From Nonomuraea thailandensis (GTDB taxonomy: Bacteria > Actinomycetota > Actinomycetes > Streptosporangiales > Streptosporangiaceae): a DNA stretch of 64,000 nucleotides. A model generated the notes under the pieces. The model was not told where the DNA came from. It did no database searches and saw only the letters and a list, made by a program, of their open reading frames with translations. Shown here piece by piece: positions 25,497 through 33,794 of the stretch (position 1 is the first letter of the stretch; each line of letters opens with the position of its first letter). The stretch lies in assembly GCF_024172165.1 (NCBI RefSeq), contig NZ_JAMZEB010000001.1, forward strand, positions 310,001-374,000, read 5' to 3'. The position numbers and the translations under genes are program-made.

Positions 25497-26174
25497 TCAA
25501 TCGCCGGTGTCCTTGACCGCGTCCAGTAGAACGTGGGTCGTACGGGTGATGTGGGCCCGCAGCCTCGCCGCTCCCGTGTCGGCGTCACGGGCGAGGGCCG
25601 CCTCCATCAACCCGCGGTGTTCGCCGGCGATGTCCCGCCCCTGGTCCTTGCCGATCGGGCGTGACCAGCGGCGGTAGAGCTCCGCGCCGTCGCGGAGGGA
25701 CATGGCGAGATCACACAACCGGCGGCTTCCGCAGGCGTCGAACAGGGTCACGTGGAAGTGCGAGTGCGCCTTTGCCCACTCATCGCTGAAGAGCTCGGGG
25801 TCACCGTCCACCGTCATGGGCGTGTTCTCCAACGTGTGATGCGCCGCGATGACACGGCTCTCCCAGGCCAGGTCACCGCGCTCGACGGAGTAGCGGAAGG
25901 CCATGCATTCGATATCACACCGTACGGCGGTGAGGTCTTCAAGGTCTTCCAGTGAGAGAGGGATCACGCGGAAACCCTGTCTCGGCGCCTCCACCACGAG
26001 CTTCTCCGCGGTGAGCTTCGCCAGCACCTCGCGGAGAACGCTGATGCTGGTTCCGTAGCGCTCCGAGAGCGTGGCGAACTTGAGCCGATCCCCCGGGCGC
26101 AGCCGCCCGGCGAGGATGTCGGCTCGCATCCGGTCGTACGCGGCTCCGTTGAGCGTGTTGGCTCCATGCCTCAT
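25497..26174 (-). CDS. GntR-family regulator, FCD type
   Basis: 225 residues: N-terminal winged helix (YDRMRADILAGRLRPGDRLK, then LSERYGTSISVLREVLAKLT) and a C-terminal all-helical FCD ligand domain. Metal-binding-type histidines are in HSHFHVTLFDACGS and AGEHRGLMEAALARD. FCD regulators respond to organic acids and control catabolic operons. The gene is divergent from the Dabb/FAH remnants at 26.3-27.1 kb, which look like the original target operon, and heads the minus-strand oxidoreductase pair. Confidence 0.9.
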   Translation of the reverse strand: MRHGANTLNGAAYDRMRADILAGRLRPGDRLKFATLSERYGTSISVLREVLAKLTAEKLVVEAPRQGFRVIPLSLEDLEDLTAVRCDIECMAFRYSVERGDLAWESRVIAAHHTLENTPMTVDGDPELFSDEWAKAHSHFHVTLFDACGSRRLCDLAMSLRDGAELYRRWSRPIGKDQGRDIAGEHRGLMEAALARDADTGAARLRAHITRTTHVLLDAVKDTGD

Positions 26175-26212
26175 GCCTCATCGCTATCAGATCTTCGAAT
26201 GAATCGCAAATT

Positions 26213-26237
26213 TTCGACTTTTTGTTGACTTGTCGAA
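26213..26237. promoter_or_regulatory. inverted repeat in gntR/Dabb divergent promoter region
   Basis: TTCGAC (26213-26218) and GTCGAA (26232-26237) form an inverted repeat with a 13-base AT-rich spacer, 39 bases upstream of gntR. The 174-bp divergent region is the most AT-rich nearby and must hold both promoters. The spacer is longer than in typical GntR/FadR sites, so the operator call is tentative. Confidence 0.35.
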
Positions 26238-26348
26238 CTGTGAGCTGCGACTGTGTTACATGAGAGTTAACGCACCACCTGAAGCCTCGACCGGCTACAG
26301 GGCACGCGGTGGCAGCCATGCACTGGCAGGCAGAAAGAACAGTGCCGC

Positions 26349-26647
26349 ATGATCATCCACCTGGCCGTTTTCCGATGGAAAGACGACGTGAACCCGGCTC
26401 AGATCGCCGGCCTCCGCGAGGCGCTCGCCGAGTTGCCCGATCTCATCCCGCACTGGTGACATACCGGTTCGGCGAGGATCTGGGGCTGCGCGAGGGCAGC
26501 GGCGACTTCGGCGTCATGGCCGTCGTTGCAGACGAGGCGGATGTTTCGGGGTATCTCGATCACCCCGCGCATCTCAAGGTCGTCGAAAGGTTCACCAAGG
26601 TGATGGCCGCGCAGCGGATCACCGTCCAGTTCGCCGTGAACGACTGA
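26349..26647 (+). pseudogene. Dabb-domain (stress-responsive A/B barrel) protein, frameshifted
   Basis: Small ferredoxin-like barrel protein of about 99 residues. ATG 26349 begins IIHLAVFRWKDDVNPAQIAG and the frame ends early after PDLIPHW. The remainder (ALVTYRFGEDLGLREGSGDF, then YLDHPAHLKVVERFTKVMAA) follows in the -1 frame with its stop at 26647. One missing base near 26445-26455 accounts for it. Dabb proteins often accompany aromatic or hydroxy-acid catabolic genes, consistent with the FAH gene 56 bases downstream and the divergent FCD regulator. Confidence 0.75.
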
Positions 26648-26702
26648 CGCGCCGGAGTGCCCGCCGCGCTTCCACCAACCTCATGAGGAAGGCATTCCTG
26701 CC

Positions 26703-27100
26703 ATGCGGATCATCAGCCATACCGAGAACGGCCGCACACAGGGCGGTGTCGCACTCGGTGAGCATGTCGTCGAGCTCGGCTCGGCGGTCGCGCACGCCGG
26801 TTTCGCGATCTCCGACGGCGAGCCGTTGTCTGTCCGGGTCTTCCTCGGCCGTGACTACGACCGGGACGCGGTGCTGGCGGCGGCGGTCCAGCTCCTCGAG
26901 CAGGGCCGTGCCCGCCCGCTGAGCGAGCTGCGTCTTGCGCCGCCTGTGCCCGACCCCGACAAGATCCTCTGCATCGGGCTTAACTACCGTGACCACGCGG
27001 AGGAAGCGGGACTCGCTCTGCCGAGCGAGCCGATGGTCTTCGCCAAGTTCAGGAACTGCCTGATCGGCGCCGACGACATCCCCCGCCCCGCCGAGCCCGC
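26703..27100 (+). pseudogene. fumarylacetoacetate hydrolase family protein, C-terminally truncated
   Basis: Starts MRIISHTENGRTQGGVALGE and runs through KILCIGLNYRDHAEEAGLAL and EPMVFAKFRNCLIGADDI, the FAH-family signature with the metal-ligand region begun. After about 130 of the usual roughly 285 residues the homology stops near 27100, and unrelated DNA follows in the same open frame. The catalytic metal-binding core is therefore missing. The cause is probably insertion or deletion tied to the recombinase and IS remnants downstream. Confidence 0.75.
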
Positions 27101-27212
27101 ATCCGACGCCCCGACGATTCGCTCACGCCCGAGCGAGCCGAGCTCCGACAGCGTCTGCAGGACCAGGGCCTGCAGCCCGCTCATCAGGACGATCCGGACG
27201 CAGGCTCCGCAC

Positions 27213-27527
27213 CTACCGCGCGAGCGCGGTGAGCAGCCGCTCGCGCTGCGCCTGGTCAAGGCCGCCGACCCGGCGCTTCACCTCGACCCCGCAGATCGCT
27301 ATCAACGCGGCGACCTGCGCCGGACCATAACCAGGCATCGCTCGCAGCACCTGAACGACCCTCGTCTTCTTGACGAGAGTCTCCTCCTCCGCCCGGGCGA
27401 ACACCTCGGCCACCGTGACGGTCCCGGCTCGGACCGCGGCCAACAGCTCACTGCGGGCCTTGCGCGCCTCGGCGGCCTTGACCACGGCCATGGCCCGCTG
27501 CTCAGGAGTCAACGTGAGTACCGCCAT
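27213..27527 (-). CDS. actinobacterial integration host factor (MihF-type) paralogue
   Basis: 104 residues from ATG 27527 (AGGAG eight bases upstream). The layout follows mycobacterial mIHF: TLTPEQRAMAVVKAAEARKA matches the LTPEQRAAALEKAAAARKAR start. A middle helical stretch (VTVAEVFARAEEETLVKKTR) is followed by the H2TH-like DNA-binding part (VVQVLRAMPGYGPAQVAALI, then VGGLDQAQRERLLTALA). The housekeeping protein binds DNA and compacts the nucleoid; its gene is usually next to gmk. This copy is divergent in sequence and lies among mobile-element debris, so it is an extra paralogue, perhaps element-borne. Confidence 0.75.
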   Translation of the reverse strand: MAVLTLTPEQRAMAVVKAAEARKARSELLAAVRAGTVTVAEVFARAEEETLVKKTRVVQVLRAMPGYGPAQVAALIAICGVEVKRRVGGLDQAQRERLLTALAR

Positions 27528-27684
27528 GGATGGCTCCTCGCACATCGGCTATCCCTTGCCACGCCCTGTGGCCGGCGAGGGTGTCGGCCTCCATCGTGGA
27601 GCACTGTCAAGAGATGTGACAGTAACCCCGGTTCGCCGTACCGCTCCTACTCGCACGCCTATTAGTAAGGATTTGTTGACTGGC

Positions 27685-27850
27685 CTCGCCTGAGCGACGC
27701 CGAATCCAAGGCCCAGGAGCGTCGCGAAGACCACGACGAGGCCCGTCTGCCGCGTCTTGTCCCTGGCCCATCGTGTGGGCAACAGCGCGTACACGTGCCC
27801 GACCGCACTGCCGGAGGTGTAGGCCCAGGACGGCAGCAGTACGTCACTTC
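27685..27850 (-). pseudogene. fragment of a possible membrane protein
   Basis: Minus-strand reading SDVLLPSWAYTSGSAVGHVY followed by GLVVVFATLLGLGFGVAQA has the look of a membrane protein piece (one hydrophobic segment) but lacks both ends. It lies between the IHF paralogue and the recombinase fragment. Family not recognised. Confidence 0.25.
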
Positions 27851-27947
27851 GCCACCACTTTCGTCGGAATGGCCAGGGGGTGAGATGCCAATCCAGACTC
27901 CGGGAAGCGATCTTGACCAGGGCTCTCCCGCTCCTGGTCAGACCTAT

Positions 27948-28126
27948 TCGTGAACACCCACGTCTTGCGCCACACACTCACTACCACGCTGGTCCGCGGC
28001 AAGACCGACCTGGTCCTGGTCGCCGAGATCCTTGGCCATGCCCGTCTGGAGACCACCCGCCGGTACAGCTTGCCATCCGACCAGGACAAGGAAGACGCCC
28101 TCAAACTGATCACGGTTGACCGCTGA
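27948..28126 (+). pseudogene. tyrosine recombinase C-terminal fragment
   Basis: The last about 58 residues of a phage-integrase-type recombinase: HVLRHTLTTTLVRGKTDLVL holds the HxLR box, ILGHARLETTRRYS the GH and catalytic Tyr, and the protein ends at 28126 (KLITVDR). The rest of the gene is absent. It is followed by a small gene and a TnpC/DUF6262-like gene, the usual order at the 3' end of Tn554-like site-specific recombinase modules. Confidence 0.8.
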
Positions 28127-28166
28127 TCGTACGCCTGCCTGCGGGAACGCGCGTCAAGATCGACGC

Positions 28167-28310
28167 ATGGCCGGTTTTCCCCGTATCTCGGCTGGACCCC
28201 AGTTGCGCCTCGTCGAGTTCAACCAGCAGGTCTTGGACAACCTCGACCGGATCATCACTGCCCTCGAAGACGACCACGAGGAACCGGAGGACGCGGCCGA
28301 TGCGAGCTGA
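28167..28310 (+). CDS. small acidic protein, recombinase-module associated
   Basis: 47 residues from ATG 28167: AGFPRISAGPQLRLVEFNQQ then LDRIITALEDDHEEPEDAAD, a predicted helix with an acidic tail. No known domain. It begins 41 bases after the recombinase stop and its end overlaps the probable original start of the DUF6262-like gene, so it is part of the same transcription unit. Confidence 0.5.
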   Translation: MAGFPRISAGPQLRLVEFNQQVLDNLDRIITALEDDHEEPEDAADAS

Positions 28311-28325
28311 CAAACCCGCCACATC

Positions 28326-28709
28326 GTGGCCGCCGCCCAACGCCGACACGAGTACACCCGGGCCAAAGCCGTCCAAGCCCTGCGCGGGCTCGAAACGGCC
28401 GGCAGCCCGGTGACCTTCGACACTGTCGCCACTACAGCTGGAGTCTCACGCTCCTGGCTCTACACCCAGCCCGACCTCCGGGCCGAGATCGAGCGGCTCC
28501 GAGCGGCTTCGCAGCGGACACCCGGGACGCCCGTGCCCATCCGACAACGCGCCTCCGACGCCTCGCTGCTACGACGCCTTGAAGCGGCCAACCAGCGCAA
28601 CCGGCAGTTCGCCCAGGAGAACAAGCGGCTACGCGATCAACTCGCCCGTGCTCTCGGCGAGCACCAGGCGGCCAGAATCATGACGAGCCCGGGCAGAGGA
28701 GATCAATGA
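28326..28709 (+). CDS. TnpC/DUF6262-like recombinase accessory protein
   Basis: 127 residues with an N-terminal HTH-like segment (AKAVQALRGLETAGSPVTFD, TAGVSRSWLYTQPDLRAEIE) and a C-terminal coiled coil (LLRRLEAANQRNRQFAQENK), the layout of TnpC-like proteins that travel with paired integrases of Tn554-type elements. The frame starts with GTG 28326, but an upstream ATG 28300 would give a natural RAD-N-TRHIVAAAQRR start if one base were restored in the AAA run near 28313. So it is either a shortened or a frameshifted gene. It is coupled to the next gene, whose ATG overlaps its stop (28706). Confidence 0.6.
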   Translation: MAAAQRRHEYTRAKAVQALRGLETAGSPVTFDTVATTAGVSRSWLYTQPDLRAEIERLRAASQRTPGTPVPIRQRASDASLLRRLEAANQRNRQFAQENKRLRDQLARALGEHQAARIMTSPGRGDQ

Positions 28710-29884
28710 TCATCGAAGACGAGCAGGAACGGCTGCTGCAAGCACTGCGACGTGATCTTGAGCGGGCTCGGCAGGACCCGGGCACATGGGCGGATCTTGC
28801 CTTCAGGGCCGCGCGCACCGATGAAGGGCGCGTGCTCGACCGCAACCGCAAGGCCCGGTTCAAGGTGTTGTGGGCGCTGCAATACGACCGCCACGATCGG
28901 GATCTGCAGCTCCTGCGGTTCCTGCTCCAGCAACAGATCAATTATTACCGCGAGGCAGTGCCGTGGGGCGTGTCTCCTGATCTCACGCTGGCCGGCTTCC
29001 TGGTCTCCGAGCGCTGCCAGGTCCAGGACGTGTGGCTGCACTGGGAGGCCAAGAACATCAGCTTCGACACCGCCCTCGGCTACAGCATCTTCCATCTGCT
29101 CACACCCGGCGTCGCCGCCACTCTCGACGCCGTTCGGACCAGCTCACATCCCGACCGCGACGGTGTCCTCGGCGACATCAATCCCGACCGCCATACCGAT
29201 GCCGCCGTCCAGGATTGGCTAACCCGGCAACAAGATAGGTTCCCCTCCGACCCAGCCGATGAGAGCTGGAAGACATGGGCCCACCATGCGTCACGTCTAG
29301 GGGAGCGCGAAGCGTCCCGGTTGTTCATGATCAGGTGGGCCGAGGGACAACCCCGCTCCCAGAACATCCTGAACACGCTGCAGTTCCATCTGGCGCAGCT
29401 CGGCTACTTGTCTGAGGCGGTGGAGGTGCAGAAAGAAGCCATCGCGATCGGCGGCTCGTCGTGGCCAGGTGTCAAGGCCAGCAAACTGCTGACACTGGTC
29501 ACACTGGAACGGCAAGCCGACAACTTCCCGGGCGCGTTTCAAGCGCTCGCAGAGATCGAACGCGCCCTGCCGCCAGACAAGCAAGGGTCCGAACAGGGGA
29601 TTTGGCGGCACTTCGTCAAGGAGTACTTCCTCCTCGTCCCAGCCGCACCCGACCACTCCACAGCCCGGCGCCTGCTCACCGCAGGCGGTCGGCATCTTCA
29701 GGACATTCCCCGGCTCTGGATGGATGGGGTCCTCGAGGCCGCAATCGCCGCAGCCGAACACCTCAGCGACACCGATGCGATCCACCGCTATCAGACCCTC
29801 CGGCAGGCCGCCCAACGCGAACGGGACGAGGAACTCCGCCAAGCACGCTACCGGCCTGCCTCGGGAGCGGCGGAGACCCCATGA
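28706..29884 (+). CDS. hypothetical helical-repeat (TPR-like) protein
   Basis: 392 residues, no signal peptide or membrane segment. Almost wholly helical with paired-helix character suggesting a TPR-like solenoid, for example LNTLQFHLAQLGYLSEAVEV and LVTLERQADNFPGAFQALAE. The N-terminus is charged (RLLQALRRDLERARQDPGTW). No catalytic motif seen. ATG 28706 overlaps the stop of the DUF6262-like gene by four bases (ATGA), so it is the last gene of the recombinase-module transcript and may be its cargo. Function unknown. Confidence 0.65.
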   Translation: MIIEDEQERLLQALRRDLERARQDPGTWADLAFRAARTDEGRVLDRNRKARFKVLWALQYDRHDRDLQLLRFLLQQQINYYREAVPWGVSPDLTLAGFLVSERCQVQDVWLHWEAKNISFDTALGYSIFHLLTPGVAATLDAVRTSSHPDRDGVLGDINPDRHTDAAVQDWLTRQQDRFPSDPADESWKTWAHHASRLGEREASRLFMIRWAEGQPRSQNILNTLQFHLAQLGYLSEAVEVQKEAIAIGGSSWPGVKASKLLTLVTLERQADNFPGAFQALAEIERALPPDKQGSEQGIWRHFVKEYFLLVPAAPDHSTARRLLTAGGRHLQDIPRLWMDGVLEAAIAAAEHLSDTDAIHRYQTLRQAAQRERDEELRQARYRPASGAAETP

Positions 29885-30145
29885 AGTGCTCCAACGGATC
29901 ATCGCATCCCGTTCTGATAACGATCAAACGACGCCCAGCCGGATGAGCAGGGCCGCCGCGCGCACTTTGCGGACAACGTCGTTGACACGAACACGCAGCT
30001 CGGAGAGCCATAAGTTGATCAAGCTCAAGACGACGGTCGTATCGGGAAATCCCGGACGGATATGACCGGGACCGGTCACATCGCTCGCATGATCAACAGC
30101 GACGTTCAGGGCTTCAGCAACACCCTCTGACCAGGGAAGTCACAA
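29885..30145. other. gap without a recognised gene
   Basis: Between the TPR-like gene and the IS3 derivative. A minus-strand stretch could encode a short helical tail (LSLINLWLSELRVRVNDVVR) but has no start or family. Otherwise I see nothing here. Confidence 0.4.
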
Positions 30146-30335
30146 TGTCGATCCTCCGAAACGTGGAGACGGTTCTATGCCACAGCGGCCCTCAGCAGGA
30201 CCGCGACGGGCTTGCCGGTCTCCTTCACGATACGCACCGCGCCCGCCCGAAACTCCGGATCAAAGCGCCGCCGCGTGACTGCTGCCACGACCAAACCTTT
30301 CCCGGTTCGGTCTCCACGCTATGAGGGGAAGGCCA
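30146..30335. mobile_element. 190-bp internally deleted derivative of the IS3 element
   Basis: Both ends match the full IS3 at 52884-54243. The left end TGTCGATCCTCCG with GTGGAGACGGTTCTATGCCA corresponds to the full copy's left end. From about 30208 the sequence jumps to the segment equivalent to 54119-54243 (start of the minus-strand orfA, then GGTCTCCACGCT and GGGGAAGGCCA). The interior, with most of orfA and all of orfB, is missing, leaving a MITE-like unit with both inverted repeats. No target duplication is obvious at its flanks (CACAA left, CCCCG right). Confidence 0.8.
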
Positions 30336-30423
30336 CCCCGACTCGAACGTCACACTTCGCAGCCTACGCCCTGCGGCTTGACCCAATGAAGACTCTTCAA
30401 CGCATCCCGTGACAGAGGTCAGG

Positions 30424-30990
30424 TTATAGGACGCCTTCTGCCCTCTTAACCAGAGCCGCATAGCGATCCAATTCACGCAACATCGTGTCACGTGGCGGTG
30501 CCGGGATGTGGAACAGAACGCGAGTGACTCCTACTTCAGCAAGTCGTTCAAGATTCCCCTGCTGGATATTGTCGGATACACTGTTATTTGAATATTCTCT
30601 CGACCGTGCGAGCGACTCGCGTCTTGGAGCCGTTGAGCTCGCGCCACCGACTCATCCAGTTTCATTCCGGGCGGCACCATCCAGCATTCGCCGATTTCGA
30701 GTACGCGATCGAATGTGCTGGGCACTGTTCCGCCCAGGAGAATAGGCGGGTCGGCTTTTGCTCTGGCTTCGGCCAGGAAAATACAGGATCGAAGTTAACG
30801 TAGGTCCCAGAAAACTCCGCCTCATCCCGCGTCGAGCGGACGAGGCTGGCGCCTGGAGGCCCCAGGGTGCCGGCGCGGCCCGACCAGGGATCGGATGTCC
30901 CGGGCGACCACCGTTCGAGCGTGAGTGCGTCGGCCGGACGGCAGCTCGACCCAGCGGGCCGACCCGTGTGCATCCGTCAGGCCGACGTCG
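30424..30990 (-). pseudogene. LLM-class F420-dependent oxidoreductase remnant
   Basis: The C-terminal half of a luciferase-like monooxygenase in three frames: RDEAEFSGTYVNFDPVFSWP with KPEQKP, then FDRVLEIGECWMVPPGMKLD, then LERLAEVGVTRVLFHIPAPP to RELDRYAALVKRAEGVL (stop 30424). These match the F420-dependent LLM family (DEAEFxGxxVxFxP...WPKPxQKPxPP). At least two frameshifts occur and the N-terminal about half is gone. The DNA is less GC-rich than its surroundings, suggesting an old or foreign remnant. Confidence 0.75.
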
Positions 30991-31429
30991 CATCACTCTT
31001 TTATGATCACAGCTCGCATGGACGGGTTCCAGTGTCGTCCCTGCCATACAGAGTGCTCTGGCTGCCGTTCTTCTCCCGCCGTCCATGCGCGGCCTCGTGA
31101 GCACGCGCCAGTTTTTCAAGGTCGGCGAACCCGCGGCCTCAGGAACGGGAAAAGCCTTCAGGAGTGGGGACGGATTCGGGAGGTGGTCGCAACACGCTGA
31201 TCAACTACTGGCGGTGAGAAGCATAGCGAGACGCCTCGGCTGGAGAGTAACCCGTCTAGCGTCTGTTCCTCCCTTTGGACGCTTGAGAGGTCGAACGCTT
31301 CCCCGCTGGTTGAAGCATTTCTCCATGGCTGGAAATCGGCGCAGGTTGGCAGCCCTGGAGGTGTTGCCCGAGTGGCGGACTGCAGCAGGCATTAGCGCAC
31401 TACACGGAGAGGGGGTTAAGGAGGCTCCA
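30991..31429. other. gap without a recognised gene
   Basis: About 440 bases of mixed composition between the LLM remnant and a truncated secreted-protein gene. Open frames are present, but none has a recognisable domain. Confidence 0.4.
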
Positions 31430-31570
31430 GTGCGCCGTATCACCTGGTCAGTGCTGACTGCCGCAATGCTCGTCGGTTTGGCTGGCTTCGTCACTCAGCG
31501 GGGCTCCACTGACGTCCAGCTGGCAGGAAGTTTCGGGCCGCCCTGGGCGGCGTCAACCCGTTGCAGCCAG
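31430..31570 (+). pseudogene. N-terminal fragment of a secreted protein
   Basis: GTG 31430 has a strong AAGGAGG ribosome binding site (31419-31425). It begins RRITWSVLTAAMLVGLAGFV, a positively charged then hydrophobic signal peptide, and continues for about 20 residues (TDVQLAGSFGPPWAASTRCS) until it meets the IS30 remnant near 31570. The mature protein is lost and the family cannot be named. Confidence 0.5.
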
Positions 31571-31768
31571 TGTCATAACTACTCGTAGTTCCGGGGTGGC
31601 CGGAACAGGTGGTGAGTTTCCAACCGCGAACAGTATGGCGAGACGCTCGGCTGGGGTATCCCGGTCGAGCGTCCTTCTTGGTCGAGCGTTAAGTTCGGCG
31701 GCGACCGCGTCGAGCTGGTCACGGGTGGACCGACAGGTCGGTACCTTGGGGAAGTACTGGCGCAGCAG
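31553..31768 (-). pseudogene. IS30-family transposase C-terminal remnant
   Basis: Minus-strand reading LLRQYFPKVPTCRSTRDQLD then VAAELNARPRRTLDRDTPAE matches the conserved end of IS30 transposases (LRQYFPKGTDLS...LNxRPRKTLGWxTPAE). The upstream catalytic core is missing and some residues are damaged. It truncates the secreted-protein gene at its right flank and is itself cut by IS5 sequence near 31770. Confidence 0.8.
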
Positions 31769-31774
31769 GCCACT

Positions 31775-31897
31775 CGTGCCGGACGCCGCGTCGGCGCCCT
31801 CGACATCGGACGCCCGCCCGAACACCACCTGCGCGACATTCTCAACGCCATCCTCTATGTCAACCGCACCGGCATCCCCTGGCGCTACACAGGTTGA
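31775..31897 (+). pseudogene. IS5-family transposase, N-terminal fragment
   Basis: Reads VGALDIGRPPEHHLRDILNA then ILYVNRTGIPWRY, the highly conserved N-terminal DUF4096 segment of IS5 (IS427-type) transposases. It stops at WRY exactly where IS630 sequence starts. The remainder of the same kind of transposase resumes at 32846, so this element was split by the IS630 insertion. Confidence 0.75.
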
Positions 31898-31952
31898 ATG
31901 CGTAGAGTCTTAGCCTCGTGACGGATCGCTTCGGGTGAGGTACGACCGGAGC

Positions 31953-32850
31953 ATGCGGTATGCGCAGAGGGGTGGGTACACGCCCGCGGAGCAGGAGCGG
32001 CGCGAGCGGGTACGGCTGCAGGCGGCCGAGTGGTTCGAGGCCGGGGAATCGACCAGGGCGATCGCGGCGCGGTTACGGGTGCACGAGCGGTCGGTGACGC
32101 GCTGGCGGAAGGCACGGCGGGAGGGCGGCACGTCGGCGTTGCTGTCGAAGGGGCCGGTCTTGGTGGAGAAGCTGTCGGCCGGGCAGTGGGCGCGGCTGGA
32201 TGCCGAGCTCAAGCGGGGGCCGCTGGCCTGGGGCTATGTCGAGGACCAGTGCTGGACGCTGGGCCGGGTTAAGACGTTGATCGGGCGGCTGTTCCACATC
32301 GGCTACACCATCGAGGGCGTGGGCAAGCTGCTGCATCGCCATGGCTGGTCGGTGCAGGTGCCGGCCCGGCGCGCCCTGGAGCGGGATGAGCAGGCCGTCG
32401 CGCTGTGGAAGGCCGAGGTGTGGTCGGCGGCAAAACCACCGCGGCGGACCTGGGTGCCTACCTCTGCTTCGAAGACGAGGCCGGGCAGGGACTGAGGCCG
32501 CCGAAGGGACGCACCTGGGCGCCGGTCGGCGCCCGTCCGGTGGTGACGGTCCGCGGCAGAGGCTCCGGCCGCATCAACATGGCCGGCGTCGTCTGCTTCC
32601 GAGACGGCGAACGACCGAACCTGTTCTACAAGCTGCACCTCTACCACGGCCGAAAGGGCGAGCCGAAGACGTTCTCCTGGATCGACTACCGGGACCTGAT
32701 CGTGGCCACCCACCAGCAGCTCGGCGCACCCCTGGTCTGGTGCTGCGACAACCTGAACGTGCACCTGGACGGCCAGCTGGCGGAGTTCGCCGCAGAGCAC
32801 GCCGACTGGCTGCGCATCGTCCAGCTCCCCACCTACGCGCCCTACTTCGC
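31953..32850 (+). pseudogene. IS630-family transposase, C-terminally lost
   Basis: ATG 31953 (GTG 31935 also possible) starts RYAQRGGYTPAEQERRERVR. The HTH half runs in one frame to about 32440. The DDE half continues in the -1 frame at an A4 run (LCFEDEAGQGLRPPKGRTWA, LVWCCDNLNVHLDGQL). The same split is seen in the copy at the left edge. After LPTYAP, where PELNPxE with the last catalytic Glu should follow, the frame continues straight into IS5 transposase sequence (YFARWQKDGIFDQL). The catalytic triad is incomplete and the element lacks its right end. Confidence 0.8.
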
Positions 32851-33452
32851 CCGCTGGCAGAAAGACGGCATCTTCGACCAACTCAGCGGCCTGCTCCGCC
32901 GCTCCGTCCGCGCCGCGGCGGGACGTGCCCCCGAGCCCACCGCGGGCGTGATCGACGCCCAGAGCATCAAGACCTCCACCAATGTCCCCGCCGCCAGTCA
33001 GGGCTACGACGCCGGCAAGAAAAATCGCCGGCCGCAAGCGCAGCATCATCACCGATACCCTCGGCCTGCTGCCGGCGGTGCTGGCCACCACCGCCGCCAT
33101 CTCTGACAGCGCCGCCGGACTGCCACTGTTGACCCAGGTCGCCGCGACTCAGCCTGCCCTCACCAAGGCCTGGGCCGACAGCGCCTACCGCACCACCGTC
33201 ATCGAGGGCGCCGCAGCCCTGGGCATCGACGTCGAAGTCGTCACCCGCGACCCCGCCACCAAGGGATTCACCCCGTTACCGCGCCGCTGGGTGGCCGAGC
33301 GCACCCTCAGCTGGCTCATGCTGCGCCGCCGCCTGGTCCGCGACTACGAAGCCCTGCCCACCCACTCCGCAGCCATGATCCACATTGCCATGATCGATCT
33401 CATGGCCCGCCGACTCACCGGCGAGAACACCCCCACCTGGCGCGGCACCTAA
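32846..33452 (+). pseudogene. IS5-family transposase, C-terminal part
   Basis: Resumes the IS5 (IS427-type) transposase with YFARWQKDGIFDQLSGLLRR, GVIDAQSIKTSTNVPAASQG and GYDAGKK. After a one-base shift in an A5 run near 33020 it continues with IAGRKRSIITDTLGLLPAVL, ADSAYRTTVIEGAAALGIDV and RRWVAERTLSWLMLRRRLVR, ending at 33452. The catalytic Asp (VIDAQS), the second Asp (ADSAYR) and the Glu (VAERTL) are all present, but the gene is split by the IS630 sequence and frameshifted. Confidence 0.8.
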
Positions 33453-33794
33453 ACCCGGGATCAGACAGGATCAAACGCCCTCTAAGAACCGGTCGCGCCC
33501 CTGGCCCCTCAAACCGCCGACCGTCTGGCGGCCTCCGCTGACACAGCGGCTCACCCGGCCACCCCTGACACGCGCAGATGCCCCCAGTTGGGGCTGTCAT
33601 CCCGTCTGGGGCCAGCTTCGTACGAACCGAGTCTCCTTCCGGAACGCGGAATTCCGGAGGGCGGCCGGTGGCGAGCATGCTGTCTTGATGTCTTCACCCT
33701 TGTCGGTCATTTTGCCGGGGGCGCCGCCAGGGTTCGATGCCACGGCATCTGGTGTTCACCGCGGTTCGGGCCGGTGCGACTGTGGTAGCCGGGG
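33453..33794. other. gap without a recognised gene
   Basis: About 340 bases between the IS5 end and the FAD monooxygenase gene. The first bases after 33452 probably include the IS5 right end. No open frame here has a recognisable domain. Confidence 0.4.
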
